Source of the DNA: Syngnathus acus
Taxonomy: Eukaryota > Chordata > Actinopteri > Syngnathiformes > Syngnathidae
NCBI RefSeq assembly: GCF_901709675.1
Contig: NC_051106.1
Location: 4,352,001 to 4,416,000, forward strand
Direction: 5' to 3'
Length of the DNA stretch: 64,000 nucleotides
Shown here: piece after piece, positions 37,201 through 50,386 of the stretch
Numbering within the stretch: the stretch's first letter is position 1
Layout: every line of letters begins with the position of its first letter
Translations under genes and position numbers: made by a program
Notes under the pieces: model-generated
What the model was told of the DNA's origin: nothing
Seen by the model: the letters and a program-made list of their open reading frames with translations, nothing else
Database searches by the model: none

Positions 37201-40200
37201 AAAGAGAAAATGATGGTCCCCAATATAAAATGAAATGAAATATTTAAAAAGCTTCCAGTGGCTGGAGTCTTTGTGGGGATTATCCATGCTGCAACAACGA
37301 GGCACTCTAAAGAAAGTCCCGATTCACTCCTTAACAATCATTGTTGACATCTTTCGAAAACATTTCTCATCCTGAATACCTTCTTAAATGTGTCACCCAA
37401 GAGTCTTGACTCGAAAGCAATTAAGGGCATCGTGGCCTGTGTGAAGTGCTAATCTCCAAACCAAATTGTCCAGAATAATGCTCTAATTCAATTGGATGAA
37501 AGCACCGGGAGAAGACCCTCGTTGGCGTAATGACCCGGCACATGATTTAGAGCCAGAATGTGATTCTAAGCTTGAGATTTAATCGTACTCAGCAATTCCA
37601 GGAGACGATCCATTGGGCATGCAGGCGGTGGCTGTGACCTTGGTTAATATGCTCAGTCTCACACACATATGGCTTTTCTTTTCAATAACCTGAGGGATTG
37701 ATTCCACACTGTGACCCAGGGTTCAAAAGAGGGGATGATTGCTGTTTTAAATATGTCTCATTATATCCAGAGCTGGATAATGTTCTTGGCAAGCAGAACT
37801 CTGGCAGCTCAGCCTACCTCCCCTACGGAGGTGATTTGTTCTTTTACTGTCCCATTAGTCACTGTGAGACCATGTCCACATGGCTCAGATGCTAGACGCG
37901 GGGCAAAAACAACACAAGCGTAGCTAGAAGCCATTATTACCTCAGCTTTAGCTCATTATTTGCACTGAGTGGCCCTTAACTGTTAGCTGTAGTCGCACAC
38001 ATGCATCAAGCAAACGTTAACGCCCTCGCAAATTCACTATATGCCAGCGAGTGGAGAGCTCTCATCTCCACTCAAAAGGAAAGTTGAAAACAAACTTTCA
38101 CAGTGTCTATGTCAAATAGGAAAAAAAACGGAATATACGACCCTATATATTTCCTCACCTACGGAAAAGCTATCAACATGCTGATTTACCACAGAAGGGA
38201 CCTCCTGGTTAGCTTCTGGATATAAGTTTGCAAAATATATTAGGAAAGTGGGATTCATATATATTTTACACGCAACAAGCCTTCCAGCTCATGCTAAGGT
38301 ATCTGTTTTGTTATTCATACCAGGGGGATAAAAGACAGCAATCTCTCCCCCCTCTGCTTCTCTGTTTGTGTGCTGGCTCCTGCTTGGCTGATCGCTGGAT
38401 GGGCTCCAGCACCGGCCACAAAGCTTCTCAGATAAAAAGCAAGCGAAACCAGAGAGGAATAAGGATTATCTCCTTCAGGTGACCTTCTGCAGACACAGAG
38501 AGAAAGGGAAAAGGGGAAGGGGTAGAAGAGAAAAAGACTAAGACACATAATCTTTTCTAACAAAGTGGCAGGGCAGCAATCCATGCATGGAAGTGGATGC
38601 TGAGGGTCTAGCCTGACCACAGAGCTATAACTGTTATCTCCACTCCAAGGTAGACTGCAAAATTGGATTCTGATTCAGTTCAATCAGATCTTGAATTGGT
38701 GATGTTGAATCTGGGCCAGACATAGTGTAAAAACTAAATGTAAATAAATGAGACATGACGGGAAAGAAAACAAATGCTTTTAGAAATCTAATACCAGTGA
38801 GGAAAATGATGAATGCTGAAATTGTACCAGTCAATTTGTAGGGGGACTTGACCATAGATTACAAGACGGATACCTTTGGGTGGTAATGATTTTAATGTAC
38901 TTTGCAAACTGCTTATCTTACAATATCTCTGTAAATGAAAAGGCATTACTCGGATCTGAATCAATCCTGGCCTCCTGAGATTGAGTCTCAGGGTAGTCGT
39001 GGTGCAGGAAATTGTCTCTAAAATATGGCTGTGGGATGGTGTTTTGCACATGACTAGAAACAATTTGTTCTGCCATTGCAGGGCTGCGGCCTAATTAGCG
39101 CGCTAATGCTGCCTTCATTACCTGCTTCTGTCTCTGGACATCACAACTCCTGGAGCATAATGAAAATGCAGGAAGTCTGCTGTTGTGACTTCATTGTTTA
39201 TGTGTAGCCTAGTACATGTAAACAGTATTAAGTGAGGGAGGCACTGACCAGGACCAGGACCAGGAGCACAATCTGTAGAATGACAGGATTCATTGACATC
39301 AGCAGCTGCACACTATAAATCTACAAACGCTTTTCCTTTCAGTGTTTTTGCATGGTAGGTGGTACCAGACACAGCATTTGATGAAACGTATCATCTGTCT
39401 CACTGAAATTTAATGTGAGCTATTCGAGACTAGAACCCATATCTATTTAATTTGTTTAACCTATCAATGATTACTTCCAATATCACTTTACAGGTCCCTG
39501 TGGAGAAGCAGGCTAATATTGTTTATTCACCTTTTGGCAATCTCAAATAGCCCATTCACATGAAGGTGCCTACAGAGTCACATGGCGAATGTCCGCAGCT
39601 ACCCGGCCAAATGTAACTAGTCCATCTATCCCGGACAATGAAACCACTCGTCTCCTCCACGCCCGGAGCCTCGGATGAGTCTTTCATTAAGGCTGCTGTC
39701 AGTCCCGCTGACCATTTTTTCCCCTCTCAGCTTACTAAGGCTCTTAGGGCATTGCCAAATTGTTGCAGGATAAATGATCCGTCTATGGCGTCCAGAGAAA
39801 ATAGAAACATCTCCATCAATCAGCAGACACGTGCACACAATGAAACCCAAATGGAGTTGTAGACGCAAAGAGACTATATTCAAGGTAGAGGTGCTAGGCC
39901 TGTTGAGTTTCTCAAGTCACAGCCTGACAGTCAATGCATTGAGTTTTAGTCTTTTGTAGTTCAGCCTTCAAGTCAGGGCAGTACAAGCTCAGTTATTCAA
40001 GTCACAAATGAAAAAGTATTTTACAGGTTGAGAGAGCACACCGTTATGTCCAAGATCCAATCCACCATGATGGGTCAGCCGTGACCTTTAGACCTTTAAG
40101 GCACTGCTGGAGCATTTGAGCAGTCACACTGACCGCTGAGATTGCTGTTAGCAGGAGGAGGTGGTGCCTTTGAGGTGCCCCACAGAGGTCAAACGATTCC

Positions 40201-42293
40201 GGTGATTATTGAAGAAGACCCCATAAAATGCTATCCTGGTCCTTGATTATATTGTCATGTTCAGTGAGGCTATATGGGGGAGGAGAGTTTGTGGAATTGA
40301 GGACATTCAGCAAAGCAGACACATTTAAGAAAAGGAGGATTATAATTCATAGGAGTAAAACCAACATGAAGCTTCTCCAATATCCAACATGTCTCGGGAG
40401 TGGAGGGATGGAAGTGCGACAACTCTTGCCTGCAGCCTTTATTTACTTCAACCCTTTCTTTGAAACATGAAACAACATTCTTCTTCTCCATGTTGACAGA
40501 TAAAAGTGTGACACATTTCCTGAGCAAGTTTCATGAAGGACATTGCGAGGCAATTTAGCCCTAAGGCAGCCAACTGCAGATTTTTTTTTTGTCTGGGGAA
40601 AATTATAAATACATGCAATCTATTCTCCTGTCAAAGGTCCGTGATCCGCGGAAGGCCATTTGACACGGTCACTTGGAAAAGGCTCAAGGCAAACAACTAT
40701 TGAGAAAAACAGTATGGACATGGGCTTGGAATTTTTGCTCAGCTATAAATTCAAATCTTCCAGTAATCCCCCAAAAATATATTTTTATTTCACCAATTTG
40801 AACTCTTCGTAATCCAGTGTTTTAACAAATCTTCAAGTGTCAGTGAGTTCACACAAATGGAGAAATTGATCGGTCGGTCGGTCGGTTTGCTGCAGATGCG
40901 AAGGGCAATCTGAGGACGGCTAGTCCTCCCGCTATAAATACAGCGAGCCAACGGACACCCAAGCAGGCACCAATGGGATTCAGTCTCAACTTCCATGTGA
41001 GCTCAAAAAATACCCAGATCGTTGCATATCATGTACCTTTGATATTCCAGACAGTCATGATGGGTCTGCAATGCTTGTACCATATAATCAAATTAGCATC
41101 AGAGATACACCCAAGATATGAAATTCCAATATCGCATATATTCAGACTTGCAGGAGTCTCCACAGGAGACTAATGTGAGGCATAAGGTAGTTCCGACTTA
41201 CAAATTACAATGAAGCCCAACCACTGGCTATATTTTAATGATTATACGATTTTGAACACCCCAGGGAGAATTGAATGAAGACTTGCGGGCATGTAGCGGC
41301 TGGAGGATGGGTAGACAGTCGGTCGGGGCAAGCGTAGAATTTTCCCGGCATGTCCCGACGAGGTAATCAGTCATTTTGACTGGCAGTGTTTGTGTTCATG
41401 TTCACACGCTTGTCCAGTGGGCTCCTCCCTTTAAACATGTTCCACAGGCATGTTCTGTCCTCTTTGGAAATAATTTTCTCACTTCACAGACTGCCAAACT
41501 ACTCAAGCGCAATGTGGGTGTCGCATAGGCACAAGCACACGAGAGCCTTTTTGTCTGCAGTACTAACACATACTGGATATCAACAAGTCATCTTACATTA
41601 CATCTCTCGCTTCCTAAAAGATAAGACTGTAATTGCAATGTGAATGTTGGTTTTTCGAAGCGTGTTCTTCCTCTTCTGTAAACATGATTAAACAGGAAGT
41701 GTATCTCAGAAGCAGTACATCCCACCCAAGGTTTCTCAGAGGTAGTCTGGTGGTTGCTGCAATGCCTGTGGACTGACTCTCCTTGTCTCTTATCACAACT
41801 CACCCCCTCCCTCAACCAGAGCTGTCAACAAACAATCAGAGCAGAGGAGACAAGGCCGCCTACACCCACATATTGATGGCTGCTTGTGCCTCTACTGCAG
41901 TAATGATATCCTAAATAGAAGGATAGGCACACAAAGAAGATAAAGCGTAAATAAGCAGGACTTGCAAGGCAATATCTATTTAGTCATAAAAGCACAACAT
42001 TCGTTCATCCTATGTGATGAATAGTGAAGAGGAGAAAATTGCCTGATGGTGATAAAACTAAAAGGTTGGGTAAATGACATTGTGAAATTTGACATTTTCC
42101 ATGATGGCTTCAAACAATGTCTTAACCTTTACTGCCAAGTGGCATGATGAGTGGCACAGTACAAATATGGTAACTTGGCTAAAGGGATCGCGACATTTTC
42201 AAAAGCCTGCTAACCAATCTGCTCCGGACTCATTCAATGTTCGTAAGTCATGCTGGGGGAAAAAAATGCAATATATATATAAAGTTCTTAGAT

Positions 42294-42607
42294 CAGGGGT
42301 GTCAAACTCTTTTTTTTTCGCGGGCCGCATTGTAGTTACAGCCATTATGACTGTCAACCCTAATAAATGTATGAGCACCTCATATTATATACAGTAAAAG
42401 CTACAAAACAAACTGACAAATAACTCGTTTTCAAATCAGACGAGTAAGAACTGGTCAAATATAAAAAAAAAAAAGAGATTAAAAGTGAAGACAATTTGCA
42501 ATTCTAGTAATAACACACGAATTTGATGCACAATTTGTCTTTGCGGGCCACATAAAATGATGTGGCAGGCCGTATCTGGCCCCCGGGCCTTGAGTTTGAC
42601 ACCTGTG
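42294..42607 (+). mobile_element. hAT-type MITE, copy A
   Basis: A perfect 8-bp target duplication TCTTAGAT (42286-42293 and 42608-42615) flanks ends reading CAGGGGTGTCAAACTC and, reversed, CACAGGTGTCAAACTC. The interior carries CGCGGGCCGCATTGTAG and GGCCCCCGGGCCTTGAG-type text on opposite strands. It has no coding capacity. The clean duplication suggests a recent insertion. Confidence 0.85.
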
Positions 42608-43862
42608 TCTTAGATGATCAAAATTGTGAGAGAATACAAACAAAAATTTGCACAACACTATGCCATTAGCAGTTAGCATGGCATACAAGGTATTTTATTA
42701 TTATTGTCTTTTTTGTTTACCAATGTAGCTGTCTCGAATTTAAAAAGAAAAAGAAAAAAGTCCTCTTTTTGCTCCATCAATTGAAACACCTAACCTGTAA
42801 ACCAACAACTGAACCTTTGCCCATGTTGAAAATGTGTTGTCACCTGGAAAATACTGTGTTGACAGGCAATTACAGAAGAATCTCTATTTGCCACTGAATC
42901 AGTTTGGGCCTGTCAGCTTGCTTGGCTTGAGCCACTTGACTGACGTGGTCAGCACTCCAGTGATTGAAGCAGCTCTCTCTCTCAATCTGTCAAGGACAAA
43001 CGCAGAGCTCGACACCTGCCAGCTACTGAAATGCCACTGCATGTTTCCACGCTGCAGAAGGAGATTGCAAACCTTAAGAATCGAGAACATACTCCGCTGG
43101 TTTATTGGTTTCTGGCACACCTACCGAGTGTGAATGATGGTTTCAAACATCTGTGGGCAAGAGAAGCAAGTAGATATTAAACGGCAATTAGCTTGTTTTA
43201 TATCTGTAACTCGCTGGCCAATATTGTTTCTTTCTGAAATGGAATCACAGCCATTGTTCCAGATGAGGACGGGACTTCAGTTTTTATCTTATAGCATGAT
43301 TGGGTTTCTGGAAAACCTTTATTGTGTATGTTGGTATACACAGAGGTCGAAAATGACCGAAGTGTACAATCAAGATCATTTTGTGTTTGTCTATTCTTTT
43401 GTAAGTGGAGAAGAAATTCTGATGCTTAGTGTCTGATTATATACTGAGGAGATCGAACATTTGTCATGGTGCTGGTGCACTGAGTCTTTTTTTTTTAAAC
43501 CATAAACATCAAGGTGTGATTATCAAGAAGAGCAGACGATGGTCGGTTATTCACTCGGGTTCGGCCGTGTTACTCAGCGTAGCGGCCATAACAGATAATC
43601 TGAACAATGCGCTGACCCCTAGAGACGGTGACTATCCAGGCTCAGTGGCCATAACCCTTGAATTGATTTTCACTTTATATTCCTTTCACAATATATGATG
43701 CAGTTTACTGTCTGCCATTTTCACTTAACTTTGCCTTATTCTTCTGGCTGCATGAGCCTTTACACAGAATGAGTGAAAAGCTATTGTTTAGACTCTAAAC
43801 TTTAGAGTGTCTGTGGTATTGGCCTGTCATGGACATACATGGAGTATTGTGTCATCTATTGT

Positions 43863-43942
43863 TATTTATTTATTTATTTATTTAAATGTATTTATTAAAA
43901 TATTTATTTGTAAATGTATTTATTTATTTTTTAAAAATATAT
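43863..43942 (+). repeat. (ATTT)n-rich low-complexity stretch
   Basis: TATT units are interrupted by AAATG and AAAATA variants over about 80 bases. Confidence 0.85.
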
Positions 43943-44185
43943 TGGTGTGAACATGGCCTTAGAATTTGGTCATAGGCAGGTTTATGTTGCAGTTAGATGA
44001 AAGCTTGGTATACCTAATACTTTTAGAGGAGATTAATTGAACACTATCATGGAGATGGTCAAAGCATTTTCTTTTGTGAGCACTTTACGCGAGGCATCAT
44101 CAATTTTGCCATACACATTTTGCTTTAATTCTCAATTTAATTTGTGACTTCATGAAAATCCATCAATCTGTTTGCAGTAGCACTT

Positions 44186-44223
44186 ACCTCGAGCAGGGCG
44201 ATGGAGTGATGAAGCCTCTCTTA
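44186..44223 (-). other. Candidate 38-bp exon (alternative or upstream exon)
   Basis: The minus strand shows a strong acceptor (TTTTTTGCCCAATGACAG), 38 bases, then GAG|GTAAGTG. Read with one leading base it is open (LREASSLHRPAR) and leaves one base, compatible with the exon at 17021-16969 of the consortin-like gene. It has no ATG in that frame, so further upstream exons, or a non-coding role, would be needed. It may be an alternative 5' exon, an exon of an unrelated transcript, or chance. Confidence 0.2.
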
Positions 44224-47200
44224 AACTGTCATTGGGCAAAAAACAAGAGAGCCATTTAATTAAAGGGCTGACAAGCATTCACTTACTTATCCAAGACTAT
44301 TGGCAATTTACAGTTTGCAGTTAACTAGAATGTTTTCAGTTGGTGGGTTGAAAAGTGGCAGGGAAAACAAAAGCACTTTCATTTAGCCCATTTGGAGCAG
44401 CTCTTGTTAATTACATGTGCTTTCTGTGAGAAGCATTTGCATAATTTGTGAAAGCAACATACTTTAATGCAGGGCCAGATGGTTATGAATAACCAAACAC
44501 TTTTAATCACGTTTACTTTGATTTATAATCATAACTGTGTGTCTTTTGTGACAGATACATTTTACTAGTCCTGTCCTCTATTTACCAATAACAAAAATTC
44601 AATAAAATTGTGTTTAACACAAAGTGATTATGTTGACTGTTTGAAGCTATTTGGAGCATCCAGTATATTGGCAAGTCATAGAGTTCACTTTATATGGCCT
44701 TAAGCTTTATAAGAAATAGGCCACATAAAAATACCTGCTCAATTCCAGACAAAATGCATCCAACGTTTTCGATTAAAAGCGTGCAACAGATAATGATAGC
44801 TATGAAGGATAATTACAAATATGTCATCGCGTTAAGTTCCTCGAGTCATGTCCCATCACGCACAGTCATCAGCGTGTGCATCTATCTTCATCTAGAGCCT
44901 TTCTCGGCATGTTCATTCTCACAAAAGTCAAATAGCTCAGAGTGTAGCCCTGTAATCACAAAGTAGCCACAATTTTTATGACCCAGTGAATCAGAAGCAT
45001 GGACAGGTTTACCCGTGAGCCTCCAAGTGCTTTTTCCTAGCATCCCGTAAAAGAGAAGAGACGAACTCTTACGATGACAACTAAAGCAAACTTTGGTGAT
45101 AGATGGCTAACATCTCAAGTTTATCTAATGCCAAATCCTCCTTTTGTCCTTTTCACATAAGGTAAGCTAGTTTAAAAGAAAAACAAAAGCCTTTAACATA
45201 GTTATTAAGTGTCTAAATAAACAGGAGCTCGTGATTCAACTGTACTTTCCACCACTTCATTGTTGAGGGAAGTCTGAATAACTGAACGACACATTTGAAC
45301 AACATTTTGAGTTTTTGAATGGTGAGTGCTCTTCAGAATGATGAGCTCTAATGTTCTTAAGTTCGGTCAAACAAATTTCCCTCTTAAAAAAAAAAGAAAT
45401 TATGGTCATAATACAAACTCAGCAATAGCCACAATAACCAAACCACTGAGCAGTGAGGATACACAGAGAATGAAGATGTGAAAGCTGGGATACTTAACGG
45501 ACCATCATCCCCTTCCCTCATGGACAACTAAAGCGGGCGCTGATTGACACATAAAGTTGAAGAAATGACTTCCTGTGTTTTCAATGTTCTGTGCGAGCAG
45601 CTGCAGTATCTGCAAGCGTCACAGATACTTTCTGCCACCTGTCATGAGAGCATCCCACATTGGCAGTTTTATGTTCACACTCTTCACTCGTGAGACGCGT
45701 CAATGCTTCGTGTGTGTCATGTTGAAGCAGTTTCTTTACCAATTCCCCTCCTTGACATCCATTTTTCACTTCTATTTCAATTTATTTCAGTCTCCAGTCC
45801 CTCCCATTAGCCATCATTTAGCAGGAATGTCATTTTAAAACCAAACAGTGGAGCAGCTGTAGCCTGGGGGACCATATCCATCTCACACCTTGAAAAGACA
45901 GTCAAAAGACCTTGAAAAAAAAAACTCATTACAGTTCTATTCCTCTGTGGTTTTAATTTCAAATTCCTTCTCACGTTTCCAATGGAGCAAAGAGGCGCAG
46001 AGAGGTCCCTAGCATGTTTCCGAGATTAATCTGTGCTCGGCTGATCCCAGCAAGCAACACCGAGCTCTGCAACTTAGAGAATCTGATAAACACGGAAGAC
46101 GGCGTAGCGAGATGCTCGCTGAGCGACAATATGGCAATGTTTACACTTGCTCCAAGCCATGTAATAGAAATCCGGTGCGCATAATCACTGCCTCTTTCAA
46201 AGATTAATTTGATTCCCAGAAGTGTGATACACCTGAGGAAATTTCAAATCCAAATAAAACAAGTACAAACTGCTGCTGGATTTTCCTACATTAAAAGGAA
46301 ATGAAGTGAATTAGTGCTGAACTGGCGAAAAAAACTGATACACAAAGGTAACATGTAAAATAATATATATTTTCATGTCTCCTTCTTGCTAGGAATCAAA
46401 TTCAGGCGTCCAATTAACAATTAAATCTCCAGTAATTTTCCTCAGGGCAGGCCAGTGATACACGAGTCAGCCTCATCCACCTGACATTACTCAGCAGCCA
46501 TTTCCTTTCCCTCGACCCTTGAAGCATCTGTAATTCCACGTCATTGCCCCACAATTACATTTCTAGAAAACAGAGCATCCTGACAGACGATCCTGCATGA
46601 GGTCATCACGCACAGCCTTTGGCGAAGGAGATAAAGCCAGAGTGCTCATTGATTGGAAACATTGAAACTGTTTAGATCTACATCTTGCATCATCACAGGT
46701 TAATGAAATGACGCTGGAAGACAAAACACAATGTCACGGAAATGACATGTGGGACAATTGTGGTCATTTCGAGATATTTATGGCGTTACCAACAAGGTAT
46801 GGACAAAGGAAACTCAGAAGAATCATCCATCAAGTCAGGTCTTTAAAATAAATTAAGTAACATTGACAGGAAAAAAAGAAATCCCCTGGAAATCACCATC
46901 TGCTCATAAACCCCTGCGAACAAAAACCTGCTAACAGCCACCATTTGGTTTTCAATCACATTTTATGGGGTTGATACTTCACCGTGGTATAACATGGCAG
47001 TGAGGTTTTATTGGCCTTGATTTGCATTCATTCACCAAGTGCAAATCATTTCATTCCACCCATCACTGCTCAGCAGAACACATTAATTGATACTAAAAAA
47101 AATATCGTCATAATATGCGGCTTGCTCGGTCTTGAGGGGAATCAGATGAGGGATAAGAAATGATCTGATGGTTATATTGAAGTCACAAAGCTTTGATATG

Positions 47201-48113
47201 CTTATATGTTGTATAAGTTTTCTTTGTAATTGGACTTCTATTGTGTTAGTCGTCCATCTTATCCAAAAGTTTTACTATATATTGCAATTCAAAAGTAAAG
47301 TTCTAAACCTTTGTTAAGTTTCGAGGATGTCATTGTTTGGCGGCAATTATATGTTTCCTGATTCAGGGAACCGATGTTGCCAAAGCATTCATCTACATAC
47401 CATTACGAGCGCATCCTCCTCGGTGTACGCAATCATTCAGAGTGCTCAGGTGTTTCTCCACTATCATTAGTGGTCAGTGTTTCTGGGAAGAACAACCCGG
47501 GGAACGAAAGAATGCGGTGGCGGCAATCTGAAGGGGCTGCTATTTAGAACGGCTCATGTTTTTCCCACCTCTTGGGTAATAACTATGGATTGCTATGCAA
47601 TCATCACTCTTTGTTATGCGCTATGGTTTTGCTGCCGTGCTGTGCTGGGTTGTGAGGGATGAAGGGGGATGTTGGTACGGGCCCAGCCCACTGTCAAGAA
47701 AAAGATCACTCAAAAGAAAGTCACTGCATCTTCATTGTAGATCAAAGCAAAAAGATATTTTATGGAAAGCAAGTTGTGAAAACTACAGTCACAAATTAGT
47801 TGTTGATATCACGTCGAGCTTCTCAACAACAAGCGTCAAAACAAGGTAGCCAAGAAATCAAAAGGAAATAACTGAGCAAGACACCATGAATAAAACAGAC
47901 CATTAAGTGAAATCTGACAGAGGTGGATTTAGGTTGCACTTCAGAGAGAAAAAAGGAACCGGCTGAATCGGGAGCAGTGGGTGCATATGGCGCATTTTCA
48001 CGCTGACAGATTTATGAGAGGACACGCACTCGTGAGACAGAGGCGGCTTTTGTGTAGCTTCACTGTAATCTCAAGCTTGGCAACTGTCTTTTCCAAAAGC
48101 GCCTCCAAGTATT

Positions 48114-48430
48114 TACTGTATTTTACGGACTATAACCCGCTACTTTTTGCACAAGCTTTGAACCCTGTGGCTTATAGTTCAGTGCGGCTTATCTCTGGAT
48201 TTTTCATTGATTTTTATGATATCATATAATTTGTGCATATAATATAATATAATATAATATAATATAATATAATATAATATAATATAATATAATAATATAT
48301 GGAAATTAAACATTAACACACCTGCGTCTTATAGTCCAGTGCGGCTTATATATGAACAAAACAGGATTTTCCCCTATTTTTAGCTGGTGCGTCTTATTTT
48401 CAGGTTTGGCTTAAAGTCCAGAAATTATGG
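48114..48430 (+). mobile_element. Diverged foldback element with (AATAT)n microsatellite
   Basis: It begins TACTGTATTTTACGGACTATA and ends in a decayed complement near AAAGTCCAGAAATTATGGG. The interior repeats GGCTTATAGTTCAGTGCGGC, a variant of the foldback family in the 15-25 kb region. An (AATAT)n microsatellite occupies about 48236-48297 inside it. Confidence 0.65.
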
Positions 48431-48684
48431 GATCATTTTATTCTCCATACAACTAAACAGTGTTGCAACCAACATAGTCGTCAACTGTAACCAAACACAA
48501 GTACGAATGTGTAACATAATTTAGCCATGTATGCACACGGCACCAACTGCGGCAGATAGTATACATAAATGTCACAAACAAACACTCACCACTTCCCCTT
48601 TTGGATTATGGAAAAGCCTGCTCAAATATCTAAATGTCAACTGTGTATAAACACTTTAGCATTATCGACTATGCCAGAAGCAGT

Positions 48685-48712
48685 TGTGTGTGTGTGTGTG
48701 TGTGTGTGTGTG
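48685..48712 (+). repeat. (TG)n microsatellite
   Basis: There are fourteen TG units followed by CATGGTGTGTGGG. Confidence 0.9.
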
Positions 48713-50069
48713 CATGGTGTGTGGGAAGGCGTGCGGTCACACATGCTTTGGAGGGTCTGACAAAGCCTTGTGGGATTTCATAATGCCACACATGTTGAAA
48801 TGACAAAACAAAAGATTTTTCCATGCAACCATTAGAGCTTCGAATCAAGCAAGTTATCCCGGCAGTACTCCCCGTTGGTTTCAAATGTCCGCCTAATGAT
48901 TTGGGAAGTGACCCTGAAAACAAAAGCTCTATCCGTGACAGCAGTAAGCAGAGGTCAACTACCTCCATATTGCCTCCATCATCTCATATGCGGTGTTGAT
49001 GATGGTGATGATGACTGGTGGTTGCCATGTCATCAATGCTCCAGTTGCGCTCATGTCATTACCGTCCCCACCAAATGATGGTCCATTTGCGACTCACTGG
49101 CACAACAGGCCTTGCTGGACCTCTTCTGCCCTTTTCCTAATTGCACCCGCAGGACACGCTGACAACCAGTCACGACCGGGCCGTATGGATCAGTCCTGCC
49201 CAAGAGGGACTCTCCTCTCTGCTTGCCAGATGGATACGTCGCTGCTTTGTATTGAAAATTCAACAGGCCAATTGAAGGAGCGATCTTATTTTGGAGCGGA
49301 CGGATTTTAACTTGACAACAACGGGGAGAGTGTCTAATGTAGATTAGGTTCTTCTCCGCAGGCTAATTGCCAAGGTTATTAGCATAGGTAGCAATTCTTA
49401 TCCCCCAAACAGGGAGGATAAAATCCCTGCCCAATTATGGCAACTACATCCACGAATGCAACATGTACTCCCAGAAGTCTTCTTGGGAAGCTCGCTGTTT
49501 AGTAAAAGGTGACTTCTGAAAAAGACGAATGGAAAAGACGAGGTCATCTAAGAATAGAAGATGCAGAAGTTGAAAACACTTTGAGCCTCGCCCATTTCTT
49601 CCTCCCAAGCACTGCCCCAGATCAGGTGATGTATTGGGACGCACGTCCAATGTTTCTTCTGAACACAACACACGATATATAAGGTTACTATTTAACCCTA
49701 ACAACCACCAAGACAGCCCACAGCACTTTATCTCGGAGATCACCGCACAGCAGGGTATGGGTAATAATGATAAAGCAAGCACATTGAAACCAGCATTGAA
49801 CAAAGGACAAAAGGACAAACTTGCCAGTTGACAATTGCCATTTCAGGTCTTTTTCTCCGCCACACATATTTGACATCCCAATATAACAATTTTCGAGAAA
49901 AACACGACAGGAAGAAAAATTGTAGGTGTCATTGTAGTACAGGTGGGGGAATTGTTATAACTACCAGTTGACATGTGACATGCCTAAAGTGTTATACGGA
50001 TGACTGATGAAAAAAGGTCTTTTTAGCTTAAAAATAGCTGATCGTGCGGTTTCTTCGAGACCCTACAGT

Positions 50070-50386
50070 CTAGGGTGTCAAACTTTTTTTTTTCGCGGGC
50101 CGCATTGTAGTCATAGCTTCTTTCAGAGGGCCATTATGACTGTCAACCCAAATAAATGTATGATACAGTAAAAGCTACAAAACAAACGGACAAATAACTC
50201 GTTTTCAAATCAGACGAGTAAAAACTGGTCAAATATAAAAAAAAACCCCAGATATTATTAAAAGTGAGGACAATTTGCAATTCTGGCAATGACACACGAA
50301 TTTGATGCACAATTTGTCCTCGCGGGCCACGTAAAATGATGTGGCGGGCCGTATCTGGCCCCCGGGCCTTGAGTTTGACACATGTG
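50070..50386 (+). mobile_element. hAT-type MITE, copy B
   Basis: This is nearly identical in order and content to copy A (GGGTGTCAAACTT, CGCGGGCCGCATTGTAG, then CCCGGGCCTTGAGTTTGACA). The flanks CCCTACAG and CCCTAGAC are an imperfect 8-bp target duplication. It contains a segment (TTCAGAGGGCCATTATGAC) that copy A has lost. Confidence 0.82.

Noticed and set aside
48588-48615. 28-bp minus-strand exon-like unit before GTGAGTGTTTG
   Set aside because: The acceptor has a weak pyrimidine tract. The frame is open but too short to carry information.
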